Both the position numbers and the translations under genes were made by a program. Below are positions 41,204 to 50,348 of a DNA stretch of 64,000 nt, in pieces. Source of the DNA: Microbacterium sp. ProA8 (lineage in GTDB: Bacteria > Actinomycetota > Actinomycetes > Actinomycetales > Microbacteriaceae); the NCBI RefSeq assembly GCF_039905635.1, contig NZ_CP157000.1:2108001-2172000 (forward strand), written 5' to 3'. The notes beneath the pieces are model-generated. The model was not told where the DNA came from and ran no database searches. It saw only the letters and a program-made list of their open reading frames with translations. Numbering within the stretch: position 1 is the first letter of the stretch; each line of letters begins with the position of its first letter.

Positions 41204-41240
41204 GAACGCCCGTGAGACGCCTGCGTCTCGCGGGCGTTCT
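41204..41240. terminator. Terminator between the DUF7455 gene and alr
   Basis: GAACGCCCG-GAGACG pairs with CGTCTC-CGGGCGTTC around a CCTG loop. The alr stop codon (41241-41239) begins at its right edge, so it can serve both converging genes. Confidence 0.75.
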
Positions 41241-42282
41241 ACGTGAAGACCCGGGGAATCAGCGGTGACACGCGTACGGCGATCTCTTCGCCGATCGTGT
41301 CGATCATCTCGGCGAGGTCTGTCGCCGAGCCTTCGCCGTCTCTTCCCGGACCGTAGATCGTGACGACATCGCCGATCGCCGCGTCCGGCCATGTGCCGAC
41401 CATCGACTCGGAACCTCCCACGGTCAGCAACGGCCGCCGCCCTCCCGGGGTCCCGACCCCGGCGCGGCCCTGCAGCGACGTGGGAAGCCCCTGCAGTGCG
41501 CCCAGACCGATGCTGGCCGCTTCGTCGTGGACCGCGACGACCTCCGCCTCCAGACGCGCGATCGGCTTCAGACCCAGGTCGTCCGCGGACGGCCCGCCTG
41601 CGGAGCGGATGCCGTAGCAGAACGCTCCCACCCGCACCATGTCGTAGCGGAACTCCGGCCGGGCGAACGATGCCGCACTGGCGGCCAGATGGCGGACGGA
41701 CGGGTGGATGCCGGCGGCCTCGGCGTGAGCCAGCGCCGCCTCGAAGACGGCGCGGGCGTCGTCGTCCTCGGCCTCGGACGCCTCGGCGATGTGGCTCCAC
41801 ACGCCGACGACGTCGATGCGTCCGGCGCTCTGCAGCTCAGCGGCCCGTGCGACGAAGCCGGGCCAGTCCTCGGGGCGGACGCCGTTGCGATGCAGGCCGG
41901 TGTCGATCTTGAGATGCACCCGCGGTGTCGCGCCGGCGTCGGCCGCGGCATCCGCCAGCTCTTCGAGAAGCCCGGCGTCGCCGACGCCGAGGTCGATGCG
42001 TGCGGCGATGGCGGCGTCGAGGTCGTCACGCGACGCGGCGATCCACGCGAAGATGCGGGCGTCGGCCCCGGCAGCGATACGCACGGCGGCACCCGTGCGC
42101 ACGTCGAACGCCCCGAACCAGCTCACCCCGGCGGCCGTGGCGGCGTGCACGACGGGCTCCAGGCCGTGTCCGTACGCATCGTCCTTGACGACGAGCATCA
42201 GCTCGGCTGGCGCCACGGTCTCGCGCACGCGGTCGATGTTCGAGGCCAGCGCGTTCAGGTCGACGTGCAGTCGCGCGCTCAT
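41239..42282 (-). CDS. alr: Alanine racemase-like barrel subunit lacking the C-domain tyrosine
   Basis: 347 residues. The N-terminal PLP barrel is complete: the PLP lysine is K33 in VVKDDAYGHG, and the pyridine-contact Arg lies in YDMVRVGAFCYGI. The C-terminal beta-domain is shortened and altered. Where normal racemases have GVSYGATYR (the second catalytic base) and a VCMDQ motif, this protein runs EAASIGLGALQG and later GGSESMVGTW, with no Tyr and no Met-Asp. Family length is about 370-390. Its ATG overlaps the stop of the upstream gene, which keeps exactly the missing parts. Either a heterodimer or loss of racemase activity is possible. Confidence 0.82.
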   Translation of the reverse strand: MSARLHVDLNALASNIDRVRETVAPAELMLVVKDDAYGHGLEPVVHAATAAGVSWFGAFDVRTGAAVRIAAGADARIFAWIAASRDDLDAAIAARIDLGVGDAGLLEELADAAADAGATPRVHLKIDTGLHRNGVRPEDWPGFVARAAELQSAGRIDVVGVWSHIAEASEAEDDDARAVFEAALAHAEAAGIHPSVRHLAASAASFARPEFRYDMVRVGAFCYGIRSAGGPSADDLGLKPIARLEAEVVAVHDEAASIGLGALQGLPTSLQGRAGVGTPGGRRPLLTVGGSESMVGTWPDAAIGDVVTIYGPGRDGEGSATDLAEMIDTIGEEIAVRVSPLIPRVFT

Positions 42283-43001
42283 GGCGCCTCCTCGCGGATC
42301 GCCCGCAGCCCGACCGCGGTGATGAGCTCGGATGCGAGCAGGCCCGTCGCGCGCACCCACTCGGTGAGCGACGGCTCGCCGTAGGCGGGGTTGCCCAGGA
42401 ACACCACCTCGTCGCCGCGGCGGACGGCGGCATCGCGGATGTCGACGACGCACACGTCCATCGCGACACGCCCGACGATCGGATGCCGCTGCCCCGCGAT
42501 CGCGACGTCGACGGCGCCGCCCAACCCGCGGACGATGCCCTGCGCGTAGCCGCCGGTCACCAGCGCGACACGGGTGTCCGCATCGGCGCGATAGGCGTAT
42601 CCGTACGACACGCCCTCGCCTGCCCGGAGGTCCTTCACCGAGAGCACCGTGCCGGCGAGCCGCAGCGCAGGTCGCGCCGGAGGCTCGGCACCGGGCAGGC
42701 CGAACAGCGTCGGCGCCGACAGTCCGGTCGACGCCCGCGCGAGCGGCGGCCCGGTCTTCACGCCGGCGACGGGCGCTTCGGCAGCGACGAGCCCCTGAGC
42801 CGCGAGCACCTCGCGCACGAGTGCGCTGCCGTGCCCCCAGGCATCCGCTTCGAGGATCGAGGGATCGAAGGAACGGATGCCGCGGTCCGAGGCTGAACGG
42901 GCGTTCGCAGTGAGCGCGGCGCGCGAGATGCGGGCGACGGGGCTGCTGCGAGGCTCCGATCCCGGCACGGGCACGTCGTGCCCAGGGATGGAGGAACTCA
43001 C
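42279..43001 (-). CDS. Truncated alanine racemase: C-domain with tyrosine, barrel mostly deleted
   Basis: 240 residues. It starts like a racemase (VARISRAALTANARS, then EADAWGHG at 51-58), but the PLP lysine is Glu51 and about 150 residues of barrel are missing. It rejoins at LFGLPGAEPPARPALRL and keeps a full C-domain: GEGVSYGYAYR with the catalytic Tyr at 133, GGYAQG, and GRVAMDVCVVDI. GTG at 43001 follows TAGTCT (43013-43008) by six bases (leaderless). ATGA overlap couples it to the barrel gene downstream. No frameshift was seen; the frame is open throughout with normal codon use. Confidence 0.85.
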   Translation of the reverse strand: MSSSIPGHDVPVPGSEPRSSPVARISRAALTANARSASDRGIRSFDPSILEADAWGHGSALVREVLAAQGLVAAEAPVAGVKTGPPLARASTGLSAPTLFGLPGAEPPARPALRLAGTVLSVKDLRAGEGVSYGYAYRADADTRVALVTGGYAQGIVRGLGGAVDVAIAGQRHPIVGRVAMDVCVVDIRDAAVRRGDEVVFLGNPAYGEPSLTEWVRATGLLASELITAVGLRAIREEAP

Positions 43002-43046
43002 GCCTCTAGACTATCGGGGTCCCCCGAACCCGACCCCGGAGCACGC

Positions 43047-44069
43047 ATGCCTTCTCAGGGCCTCGCCCTCTCGAACCGCCTTCGCTACCTCGCCTGGCGT
43101 GTCCGCCGCATCGATCTCGGATCCGTGCTGGAACGTGCGAAGGAGACCGCGCATGCGCACGGCAAGTGGACGCCGGCGGTGCTGGTCGACATGCTCTGGT
43201 CGGCCGGATTCCGGCAGGTCGGCTTCCAGGACTACGTCGACTACGACTTCGCGATCCTGAACCGCGCCGAGCGTGCGACGTACATGACGCACCCGGTGTC
43301 GAATGAACTGTCGCAGAAGTACGACCACCCCGACTATCGCGGCCTGTTCCAGGACAAGGTCGAGTTCGACCGCACGTTCAGCGAGTTCCTCCGGCGGGAC
43401 TGGATGGTGGTCGAAGAGGGCAACAGCGAGGCGGTGCGCGCCTTCGCCGAGCGTCACGGCACGATCGTCACCAAGGAGCCCGTGGGCCAGGCGGGAACCG
43501 GTGTCCACCGCTACCACGCCACCGAGGTGGCGGACTGGGACGGGTTCCACCGCGGCCTCCTCGAGCGTGGTGAGCTGCTGATCGAGGAGGTCATCCGCCA
43601 GCACGCCGACCTCGCCGCGGTCTGCCCGGGGACGGTCAACACCACCCGGGTGACGGCCTTCTTCGACGGACAGAAGACGCACATCCTGGCGATGGCGCAG
43701 AAGTTCGGACGCGGTGCGGTGAGCGACCAGATGACCTTCGGCGGCTTCTACACGATGCTCGACGAGAACGGGCATGCTGTCGGCCCCGGGTACGACTCGC
43801 ACGGGCACGTGCACGTCGCACACCCCGACAGTGGCTTCGTCATCGCCGGCTTCCAGTTGCCGATGATCGACGAGGTCAAGCAGTTCGTGGACCAGGTCGC
43901 CCGCGTCGTGCCCCAGATCCAATACGTCGGCTGGGACATCGTGGTGACCCCCGAGGGCCCCGTGCTCGTGGAGGGCAACTGGGGCGCGGGCGTATACGAG
44001 AACAAGCCGAGCGTCACCGGCATCCGCACCGGCCACAAGGCGCGCTACCGCGAGGCCATCGGGTTCTGA
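43047..44069 (+). CDS. ATP-grasp protein, sugar-transfer-associated type
   Basis: 340 residues from the ATG at 43047, after a CCGGAG ribosome site. The ATP-grasp pattern is visible: TIVTKEPVGQAGTGVHRY for the nucleotide site, LLIEEVIRQH, the NTTRVTAFF strand that in this family reads vNTiRi, FGGFYTMLDENG, and VEGNWGAGVYENKPS as the metal/ATP end. Members join a carboxylate to an amine or hydroxyl. It diverges from the split racemase locus, 45 bases away, so a link to D-alanine or wall precursors is possible but unproven. Confidence 0.75.
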   Translation: MPSQGLALSNRLRYLAWRVRRIDLGSVLERAKETAHAHGKWTPAVLVDMLWSAGFRQVGFQDYVDYDFAILNRAERATYMTHPVSNELSQKYDHPDYRGLFQDKVEFDRTFSEFLRRDWMVVEEGNSEAVRAFAERHGTIVTKEPVGQAGTGVHRYHATEVADWDGFHRGLLERGELLIEEVIRQHADLAAVCPGTVNTTRVTAFFDGQKTHILAMAQKFGRGAVSDQMTFGGFYTMLDENGHAVGPGYDSHGHVHVAHPDSGFVIAGFQLPMIDEVKQFVDQVARVVPQIQYVGWDIVVTPEGPVLVEGNWGAGVYENKPSVTGIRTGHKARYREAIGF

Positions 44070-44090
44070 CTCCCGACACCGACACGGACG

Positions 44091-44124
44091 AAAGGCGCGG
44101 CATCCCGAGGGATGCCGCGCCTTT
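44091..44124. terminator. Bidirectional terminator between the ATP-grasp and CofE-like genes
   Basis: AAAGGCGCGGCATCC pairs with GGATGCCGCGCCTTT around a four-base loop. Convergent genes lie on each side, and A/T runs at both ends suit both directions. The stem contains the GGATGCC word twice. Confidence 0.85.
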
Positions 44125-44137
44125 CACGTCTCTGCGA

Positions 44138-44833
44138 TCAGACCGCGCGCACGATGCCGAGCGGCGTGGACTGGTGTCCCTGACCGAGAGGGTTGTCCTT
44201 GAGGATCGCCACCAGGCGCTTCTCGCCCGCCTTGTCGAGGGTCGAGCCGAGGACGTTTCCGCCCAGATCGTTGATGTCGACGACGGCGACCTCCGGCACA
44301 CCGCCCACCAGGGCCTTGATGTGCTGGGCCACTTCGCGCGGCCGCTCCGGTCCGAGCACGACCGCCTTGTTGTAGGGCGGGATCGTGCCCGAGGTCGGGC
44401 CGTCGATCGCGCGCGCCTTGTCGCCGGCGATGCGGTAGAAGTCGCCCTTGCGCCCGAACAGCTTCGTCACCGCCGACACGGCGGCCGCGAACAGGATGCG
44501 GATCGTGCCGCACTCGCGCAGCGCCATCTCCATGGTCTCGGGCATGCCCAGACCGATGCCGTGCGGCGTGCGCGTGACGTACTTGGAGAGGAACAGCGCG
44601 AGCTTGCGGGGCTTGATGTCCTCGACGAGGTACGAACGGCCCTGCGTGATCGCGACGATCTTCTCTGTCACGAACAGCAGGTCGCCCTCGCGCACGACGT
44701 CCGCCGCGTACTCGCGGATGAACTCATCGAGGTCGTCGCCCGGCATCACGACCCGCGTGCGGATCGGGATGCGAGCGAACGACGAGCCTTCGACCTGTAC
44801 GGTGAGCGCCTTGCCGGCGTTCGCCTCGCTCAC
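44138..44833 (-). CDS. CofE-like (F420-0:gamma-glutamyl ligase family) protein
   Basis: 231 residues matching the CofE/FbiB N-terminal fold: [12 protein letters not shown], then [18 protein letters not shown] near residue 50-67, and later [15 protein letters not shown]. True CofE adds glutamate to coenzyme F420. No F420 gene lies nearby, so another amide-ligase reaction is possible. GTG at 44833 overlaps the sigA stop (GTGA), so it is translated from sigA mRNA, an unusual partner for the principal sigma factor. Confidence 0.78.
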   Translation of the reverse strand: MSEANAGKALTVQVEGSSFARIPIRTRVVMPGDDLDEFIREYAADVVREGDLLFVTEKIVAITQGRSYLVEDIKPRKLALFLSKYVTRTPHGIGLGMPETMEMALRECGTIRILFAAAVSAVTKLFGRKGDFYRIAGDKARAIDGPTSGTIPPYNKAVVLGPERPREVAQHIKALVGGVPEVAVVDINDLGGNVLGSTLDKAGEKRLVAILKDNPLGQGHQSTPLGIVRAV

Positions 44834-46173
44834 TCGAGGTAGTCCCGCAGGGACTGCGAGCGGGACGGATGCCGCAGCTTCGCCATCGTCTTCGACTCGA
44901 TCTGACGGATCCGCTCGCGGGTGACCCCGAACGTGTCGCCGATCTGGTCGAGTGTCTTCGGCTGACCGTCGCCCAGTCCGAAGCGCATGCGGATCACGCC
45001 GGCCTCGCGCTCGGAGAGCGAGTCGAGGAGCGACTCGAGCTGACGCTGCAGCATCGTGAAGCCGACGGCGTCGGCCGGAACCACGGCCTCGGTGTCCTCG
45101 ATGAGGTCGCCGAACTCGCTGTCGCCGTCCTCGCCGAGGGGCGTGTGCAGGGAGATCGGCTCGCGGCCGTACTTCTGCACCTCGATGACCTTCTCAGGGG
45201 TCATGTCGAGCTCGCGGCTGAGCTCCTCGGGCGTGGGTTCGCGACCGAGGTCCTGCAGCATCTGACGCTGGACCCGGGCGAGCTTGTTGATGACCTCGAC
45301 CATGTGCACCGGGATGCGGATGGTGCGAGCCTGGTCGGCCATGGCGCGCGTGATGGCCTGGCGGATCCACCACGTCGCGTACGTCGAGAACTTGAAGCCC
45401 TTGGTGTAGTCGAACTTCTCGACCGCGCGGATGAGACCGAGGTTGCCCTCCTGGATGAGATCCAGGAACTGCATGCCGCGACCCGTGTAGCGCTTGGCGA
45501 GGGAGACGACCAGGCGGAGGTTGGCGCCGAGGAGGTGGCTCTTGGCGCGCTGGCCGTCACGGGCGACCCACTGCAGATCGAGGCCCAGCTGCGACGTCTT
45601 CTCGGCCGCCGACATGTGCGACAGCTTCTCTTCGGCGAACAGGCCCGCCTCGATGCGCATTGCGAGCTCGACCTCTTCGGCCGCGTTCAGCAGCGGCACC
45701 TTGCCGATCTGCTTCAGGTAGTCCTTGACCGGGTCAGCGGTCGCGCCGGTGATCTGCGTCGAGTAGACGGGGACATCCTCGTCGTCGCTGGACGAGATGA
45801 CGATCGCGCCGGTGGGAAGCGGCTCGGTGAACGCCGGCTTGGTGCTCTCCTCGTCCTCCTCCTCGTCCTCGGCCGCGGGGGCCTCGTCGGTGGAGGCCTT
45901 CGCGTCCTTGGCGGCCGGAACTGCGTCGGTCGCGTCGTCCGCGGCGTCCACCTCGATGTCGTCCGCGACCTCGAGCTCGACGTCGAGCTCCTCGACGTCG
46001 TCCTCGAAGTCGTCGTCCGACTTCTTCGCGCGCTTCGAGGCGGTCTTCGGTGCCGCCTTCGCCTTGGGGGCACCCTTCGCCGCGGGAGCCTTCTTCGCAG
46101 CGGGAGCCTTCGTCTCGTCCGTCTCGGTGTCCTTCGCGGCCGAGCGAGCCTTGGTGTTCGTGCCTGGAGTCAC
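44830..46173 (-). CDS. sigA: Principal RNA polymerase sigma factor (SigA/RpoD/HrdB)
   Basis: Group 1 sigma factor directing most transcription. 447 residues: a disordered Lys/Ala then Asp/Glu-rich N-terminus (about 1-130), region 1.2 ([16 protein letters not shown]), region 2 with [19 protein letters not shown] and [16 protein letters not shown], region 3, and region 4.2 with [12 protein letters not shown]. The many TAnnnT -10 boxes in this window are its expected targets. It is followed by an overlapping CofE-like gene. Confidence 0.97.
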   Translation of the reverse strand: MTPGTNTKARSAAKDTETDETKAPAAKKAPAAKGAPKAKAAPKTASKRAKKSDDDFEDDVEELDVELEVADDIEVDAADDATDAVPAAKDAKASTDEAPAAEDEEEDEESTKPAFTEPLPTGAIVISSSDDEDVPVYSTQITGATADPVKDYLKQIGKVPLLNAAEEVELAMRIEAGLFAEEKLSHMSAAEKTSQLGLDLQWVARDGQRAKSHLLGANLRLVVSLAKRYTGRGMQFLDLIQEGNLGLIRAVEKFDYTKGFKFSTYATWWIRQAITRAMADQARTIRIPVHMVEVINKLARVQRQMLQDLGREPTPEELSRELDMTPEKVIEVQKYGREPISLHTPLGEDGDSEFGDLIEDTEAVVPADAVGFTMLQRQLESLLDSLSEREAGVIRMRFGLGDGQPKTLDQIGDTFGVTRERIRQIESKTMAKLRHPSRSQSLRDYLE

Positions 46174-46421
46174 GTTTCGCCTTTCACCGGTCGACGCGCC
46201 GTGCGCATCTCCGGTCGGTTTCGGACACTAGTAAGACCCTTGTCAAGTCCACATCTTCAGCCGGAAGCCGGACGAAGACGGTTGACAACGGGTCAGAGCG
46301 TCTAGTATCTCATACTTGCCGTGCGCCGCCAGCATCGCCCCGCGTGGATCGGCGCACCTCCATCCCCAGGTTCAACGCGCAGGTCGGGCGCGGAATTCCG
46401 CCGCGGCGGCGGACCACTCGA
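46174..46421. other. Intergenic control region between sigA and the PAC2 gene
   Basis: 248 bases with no gene. On the minus strand a TG-extended GATACT (in TGAGATACT, about 46315-46307) could drive sigA. On the plus strand TTGACA (46282-46287) and TAGTAT (46303-46308) are a clean pair but only 15 bases apart, and no plus-strand gene follows; an antisense RNA to PAC2 is conceivable. A 12-base palindrome GCGGAATTCCGC is at 46390-46401. Confidence 0.35.
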
Positions 46422-47342
46422 TCACGAGCCCCGTTTGTCGTCCTCGGCGGGTCGTGTCGCGAGGAATCTCTCGAGCTCGGCGGCGAGCTCGTCGGCGCTG
46501 GGCAGATCGCCGGTGTGGATCATCGGTGTCGCCAGGGTCGACCCCGCCATATAGGCGTCGTAGCGCTCCTCGAGCCCCTGCACCATCCGGGCGAGCTCGT
46601 CGCTGCCCTCGATCTGCTCGCTGACCTTCTCGAGGTATTCGCGATTCTCGTCGCGCAGATCGTCGCCCGCGAAGACCAGGCCCGTGGCGACGGTGAGGCT
46701 GTCGAGGGCGGCCAGCGCGGCCGCCGGATACTCGGTGTCGCCCAGGTAATGGGGAACGAGCAGGACGAAGCCGGCGATGCGCACCCCGGCGGCGGCGAGC
46801 CGGTACTCGAGCAGGTGCCCCGCCGTCGCGGGAACCTGCGTGTGCGGCTGCCACACCGAGTGCGCCTCGGTGAGCTCGGATCGTGTGCCGCTGACCGTCG
46901 TGCCGATGGGCCGGGTGTGCGGAACGGGCATCGGGATGGCGTGCACCCACGTCACCGTCGACACGCCGTAGCTCTCGGTGAAGTCCAGGACGGCGTCGGC
47001 GAAGGCGTCCCAGGCGAAGTCCGGCTCATAGCCCGCCAGCAGAAGGAACGGCTGCCCGAGGGCGTCGTGCGCGAAGGAGAGCTCCAGGCGCGGCGGGCGG
47101 TAGTCGGTGAGATGGTCCTTCTCGAACGAGACGATGGGCCGGCGTGCCCGGTAGTCCAGCAGGGTGTCGTTGGAGAACACCGCGAGCGGCGACGGCGCCA
47201 GGTCGTCGCGGAAATAGTCGATGGCGCGGCTCACGGCGCTGCCGGCGTCGGTGAACCCGGTCAGGGCGATCACCAGCGGCAGCCCGCGCGGGACGGGCGG
47301 CGCGGAAGCCGCACGCTCGAACAGCGGGCCGGGAAAAGGCAT
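46422..47342 (-). CDS. PAC2-family (proteasome assembly chaperone-like) protein
   Basis: 306 residues with the PAC2 pattern: LVIALTGFTDAGSAVSRAI at about 22-40, LLLAGYEPDFAW, and a C-terminal helical tail with the YLEKVSEQIEGSDELARMVQGLE region. In actinobacteria such proteins occur with and without proteasomes; no proteasome gene is in the window. The start is ATG 47342, six bases after TAGCAT on the minus strand (47354-47349), the leaderless layout. Confidence 0.88.
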   Translation of the reverse strand: MPFPGPLFERAASAPPVPRGLPLVIALTGFTDAGSAVSRAIDYFRDDLAPSPLAVFSNDTLLDYRARRPIVSFEKDHLTDYRPPRLELSFAHDALGQPFLLLAGYEPDFAWDAFADAVLDFTESYGVSTVTWVHAIPMPVPHTRPIGTTVSGTRSELTEAHSVWQPHTQVPATAGHLLEYRLAAAGVRIAGFVLLVPHYLGDTEYPAAALAALDSLTVATGLVFAGDDLRDENREYLEKVSEQIEGSDELARMVQGLEERYDAYMAGSTLATPMIHTGDLPSADELAAELERFLATRPAEDDKRGS

Positions 47343-47428
47343 GCTCCCATGCTACGAGCCGCCCCGACCTGGTCGGGTCACGCCCGTCGCGCTCAGAGCG
47401 AACAGTCGGCGTCCCTAGGATGGAGACC

Positions 47429-48916
47429 ATGTCGCTTCCCGACCTCGAGTACCGCACCACCCCTTTCCGAGAGTCCGACGCCGACCTCCTTCTCGTCGCA
47501 CTCCCCCCGCTCGAGGCCGAGGCATCCCCTGATCTGTCGGACTGGCCAGGACTGCGCGACGCGCTCCTGGCGGTCGGTTTCACCGGTGCGCCGGGCGCAT
47601 CGGTCCGCGTCTACGCGCCGGAGGTCACGTCGCTGCCGTTGGCCGTCGTGGGCACCGGGGCGGAGCCGGATGCCGGTGCGCTGCGAGACGCCGTCGGCGC
47701 CGCGATCCGCGCAATCACCGGGTTCTCGACGGTGGCGGTCGCCGCACCGTTCGCCGACCCCGCACTGTGGACCGCCGCCGCCGAGGGAGCCGCGCTGGGC
47801 GGCTACCGATTCGACGGCTACAAGACCGAGGCGCCCAAGCCGCGCGCCGCGCGCGTGATCGTCCACGGCACCGCCGACCCCGACGACGCTGCTCTGAAGC
47901 TCATCGTCGAGACCGCCGTCTCGGTCGCCCTCGTGAAGGACCTCGTCAACATCCCCGCCGAGTGGCTCGGACCCGCCGACGTCGCGGAGCGCGCCGCCGA
48001 TTCCGTGGCGGATCTCCCCGTCAGGGTCGAGATCCTCGACGAGGAGGCGCTGCGCGAGCACGGCTTCGGCGGCATCCTCGGCGTCGGCCAGGGATCGGAT
48101 CGCCCGCCGCGCCTGGTCCGTCTCGAGTACGCACCGGAGGGCGCCGCCAGGCACGTCGCGCTGGTGGGCAAGGGCATCACCTTCGACACCGGCGGGCTGT
48201 CGCTCAAGCCTGCGGCCTCCATGGTCGGGATGAAGTACGACATGGCCGGCGCCGCCACCGTTCTCGCGGTACTCCGGGCCGCGGCATCCGTCGCCGCTCC
48301 GGTCAAGGTGACGGCGTGGCTGTGCCTCGCCGACAACATGCCGTCGGGCCGCGCGACGCGCCCGGGCGACGTGCTGCGCCTGCTGGACGGCACGACCGTC
48401 GAGGTGCTCAACACCGATGCCGAAGGGCGCCTCGTGCTGGCCGACGGACTGGTCGCCGCCAGCCGCGAGCGTCCCGATGTGATCGTCGACGTCGCCACGC
48501 TCACCGGTGCCATCCTCATCGCGCTCGGCACGCGCCACACCGGCGTGATGGGCGACGACGACGCCGTGGCGGCGTACCTGGCCGCCGCCGCCGAGGCGGG
48601 CGAACCCGCGTGGCAGCTGCCCCTTCCCGGCCACATGGTCGAGGAGCTCGACTCCCCCATCGCCGACCTGCAGAACGCCAAGATCGGAGACCCTGCCGGC
48701 GGCTCGCTCTTCGCAGGGTTGTTCCTGCGTCACTTCGTCGGCCGCACAGGCGACGAGGACGGTGCGCCCCGCATCCCGTGGGTGCATCTCGACATCGCCG
48801 GAAGCGGCACCCACAAGGGCGCGCCGTACGGCTACACCGACAAGGGACCGACTGCCGCGACCGTGCGCAGCCTGATCCGCTTCGTCCTGACTGACCTCGA
48901 TGAGGAGGCACGATGA
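47429..48916 (+). CDS. pepA: Leucyl aminopeptidase (cytosol aminopeptidase, M17)
   Basis: Dimetal peptidase that removes N-terminal residues from peptides. 495 residues from the ATG at 47429. Signature motifs: GKGITFDTGGLSLKP with metal ligand Asp, and NTDAEGRLVLADGL. TAGGAT (47416-47421) ends seven bases before this ATG, while the in-frame ATG at 47420 overlaps the hexamer, so 47429 is chosen. It overlaps lpd by four bases (ATGA); compare Rv2213. Confidence 0.95.
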   Translation: MSLPDLEYRTTPFRESDADLLLVALPPLEAEASPDLSDWPGLRDALLAVGFTGAPGASVRVYAPEVTSLPLAVVGTGAEPDAGALRDAVGAAIRAITGFSTVAVAAPFADPALWTAAAEGAALGGYRFDGYKTEAPKPRAARVIVHGTADPDDAALKLIVETAVSVALVKDLVNIPAEWLGPADVAERAADSVADLPVRVEILDEEALREHGFGGILGVGQGSDRPPRLVRLEYAPEGAARHVALVGKGITFDTGGLSLKPAASMVGMKYDMAGAATVLAVLRAAASVAAPVKVTAWLCLADNMPSGRATRPGDVLRLLDGTTVEVLNTDAEGRLVLADGLVAASRERPDVIVDVATLTGAILIALGTRHTGVMGDDDAVAAYLAAAAEAGEPAWQLPLPGHMVEELDSPIADLQNAKIGDPAGGSLFAGLFLRHFVGRTGDEDGAPRIPWVHLDIAGSGTHKGAPYGYTDKGPTAATVRSLIRFVLTDLDEEAR

Positions 48917-50286
48917 CCGACCACTCCTTCGATCTCGTCGTTCTGGGCGGTGGCAGCGGCGGCTATGCCGCCGCGCTGCGCGCCGCGGAGCTGGGAAAGA
49001 GCGTCGCCCTCGTCGAGAAGGACAAAGTGGGCGGGACGTGCCTGCACCGCGGCTGCATCCCGACGAAGGCGCTGCTGCATGCCGCCGAGGTGGCCGATCT
49101 GACACGGGATGCCGCGGCCGTCGGCATCCGCGCGACTCTCGAGGGAGTCGACCCGGCGGGGGTCAGGGCGTACCGCGAAGGCATCGTCGCGAAGAAGTAC
49201 AAGGGCCTCGAGGGGCTCGTGAAGGCACGCGGGATCACCGTCGTCTCGGGTGAGGGCCGGCTCGAGGCCGGTCCCGCCGTGCGCGTCGGCGACGACCTCT
49301 ACCGCGGCACCGACGTCATCCTGGCCACCGGGTCGTACAGCCGCACGCTTCCGGGGCTCGAGATCGGCGGCCGCATCCTCACCAGCGAGCACGCGCTCGA
49401 GCTCGACGAGATCCCCCGCAGCGTGGTGATTCTCGGCGGCGGCGTGATCGGAGTCGAGTTCGCGAGCGTGTGGCGCTCGTTCGGCGCGGACGTCACCATC
49501 GTCGAGGCGCTCGACCACCTCGTGCCCAACGAGGACGTGACCCTCAGCAAGGGCCTGGAGCGCGCGTTCCGGCGCCGCGGCATCCAGTACTCGCTCGGTG
49601 TGCGCTTCCAGAGTGCGACGCAGACAGCGGATGCCGTCACCGTGACGCTCGAGGACGGCAAGACGTTCACCGCCGACTACCTGCTGGTGGCCGTCGGGCG
49701 CGGGCCGTCGACGGCCGGACTCGGCTACGAAGAGGCGGGTGTGGTCATCGACCGGGGGTTCGTCGTCACCGATGAGCGCCTCCGCACCGGCGTCCCGCAC
49801 GTGTGGGCCGTGGGCGACATCGTCCCCGGACTCCAGCTCGCACACCGCGGATTCCAGCAGGGCATCTTCGTCGCGGAGGAGATCGCCGGGCTCGGTCCCG
49901 TCCTCATCCCCGACTCCCAGATCCCGAAGGTGACCTACAGCCACCCCGAGGTCGCCTCCGTCGGGGTCACCGAGGCGCAGGCGGCCGAGGCGCACGGCGC
50001 CGACGGGATCGTGGCCTACGAGTACAACCTCGCGGGCAACGGCAAGAGCGAGATCCTGGGCACGAGCGGCATCGTCAAGGTCGTGCGCGTGAAGGACGGA
50101 CCCGTCATCGGCGTCCATCTGATCGGCGACCGTGTCGGCGAGCTCATCACCGAAGGACAGCTCGCCGTGGGCTGGGAAGCCCACCCGGAAGACATCGCGC
50201 CGTTCGTCCACGCGCACCCTACGCAGTCCGAGGCGCTCGGCGAGGCCTTCCTCGCCCTCGCGGGCAAGCCGCTGCACGCGCTCTGA
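48913..50286 (+). CDS. lpd: Dihydrolipoyl dehydrogenase (E3)
   Basis: Flavoprotein that reoxidises lipoyl groups of 2-oxo acid dehydrogenase complexes. 457 residues: FAD-binding VVLGGGSGGYAAALRAAELG at the start, redox pair in GGTCLHRGCIPTK, NAD-binding VILGGGVIGVEFASVW, and C-terminal catalytic HAHPTQSEALGEAF. Translationally coupled to pepA and followed 62 bases later by sucB, its E2 partner. Confidence 0.97.
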   Translation: MTDHSFDLVVLGGGSGGYAAALRAAELGKSVALVEKDKVGGTCLHRGCIPTKALLHAAEVADLTRDAAAVGIRATLEGVDPAGVRAYREGIVAKKYKGLEGLVKARGITVVSGEGRLEAGPAVRVGDDLYRGTDVILATGSYSRTLPGLEIGGRILTSEHALELDEIPRSVVILGGGVIGVEFASVWRSFGADVTIVEALDHLVPNEDVTLSKGLERAFRRRGIQYSLGVRFQSATQTADAVTVTLEDGKTFTADYLLVAVGRGPSTAGLGYEEAGVVIDRGFVVTDERLRTGVPHVWAVGDIVPGLQLAHRGFQQGIFVAEEIAGLGPVLIPDSQIPKVTYSHPEVASVGVTEAQAAEAHGADGIVAYEYNLAGNGKSEILGTSGIVKVVRVKDGPVIGVHLIGDRVGELITEGQLAVGWEAHPEDIAPFVHAHPTQSEALGEAFLALAGKPLHAL

Positions 50287-50348
50287 CCCTTGCGGTCGCC
50301 CCTCATCACTAAGCTAGATCCGATATTTCTTCAGAAGGAGACATCCTC

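Noticed and set aside
42279..43001. Truncated racemase as a decaying pseudogene
   Set aside because: The frame is open from a promoter-linked start to a stop overlapping the next gene, the C-domain motifs are intact and codon use is normal, so it is treated as a real gene.
46316..46554. Short plus-strand frame after the TTGACA/TAGTAT pair
   Set aside because: It runs antisense into PAC2, is Arg/Ser/Pro-rich without any pattern, and has no ribosome site.
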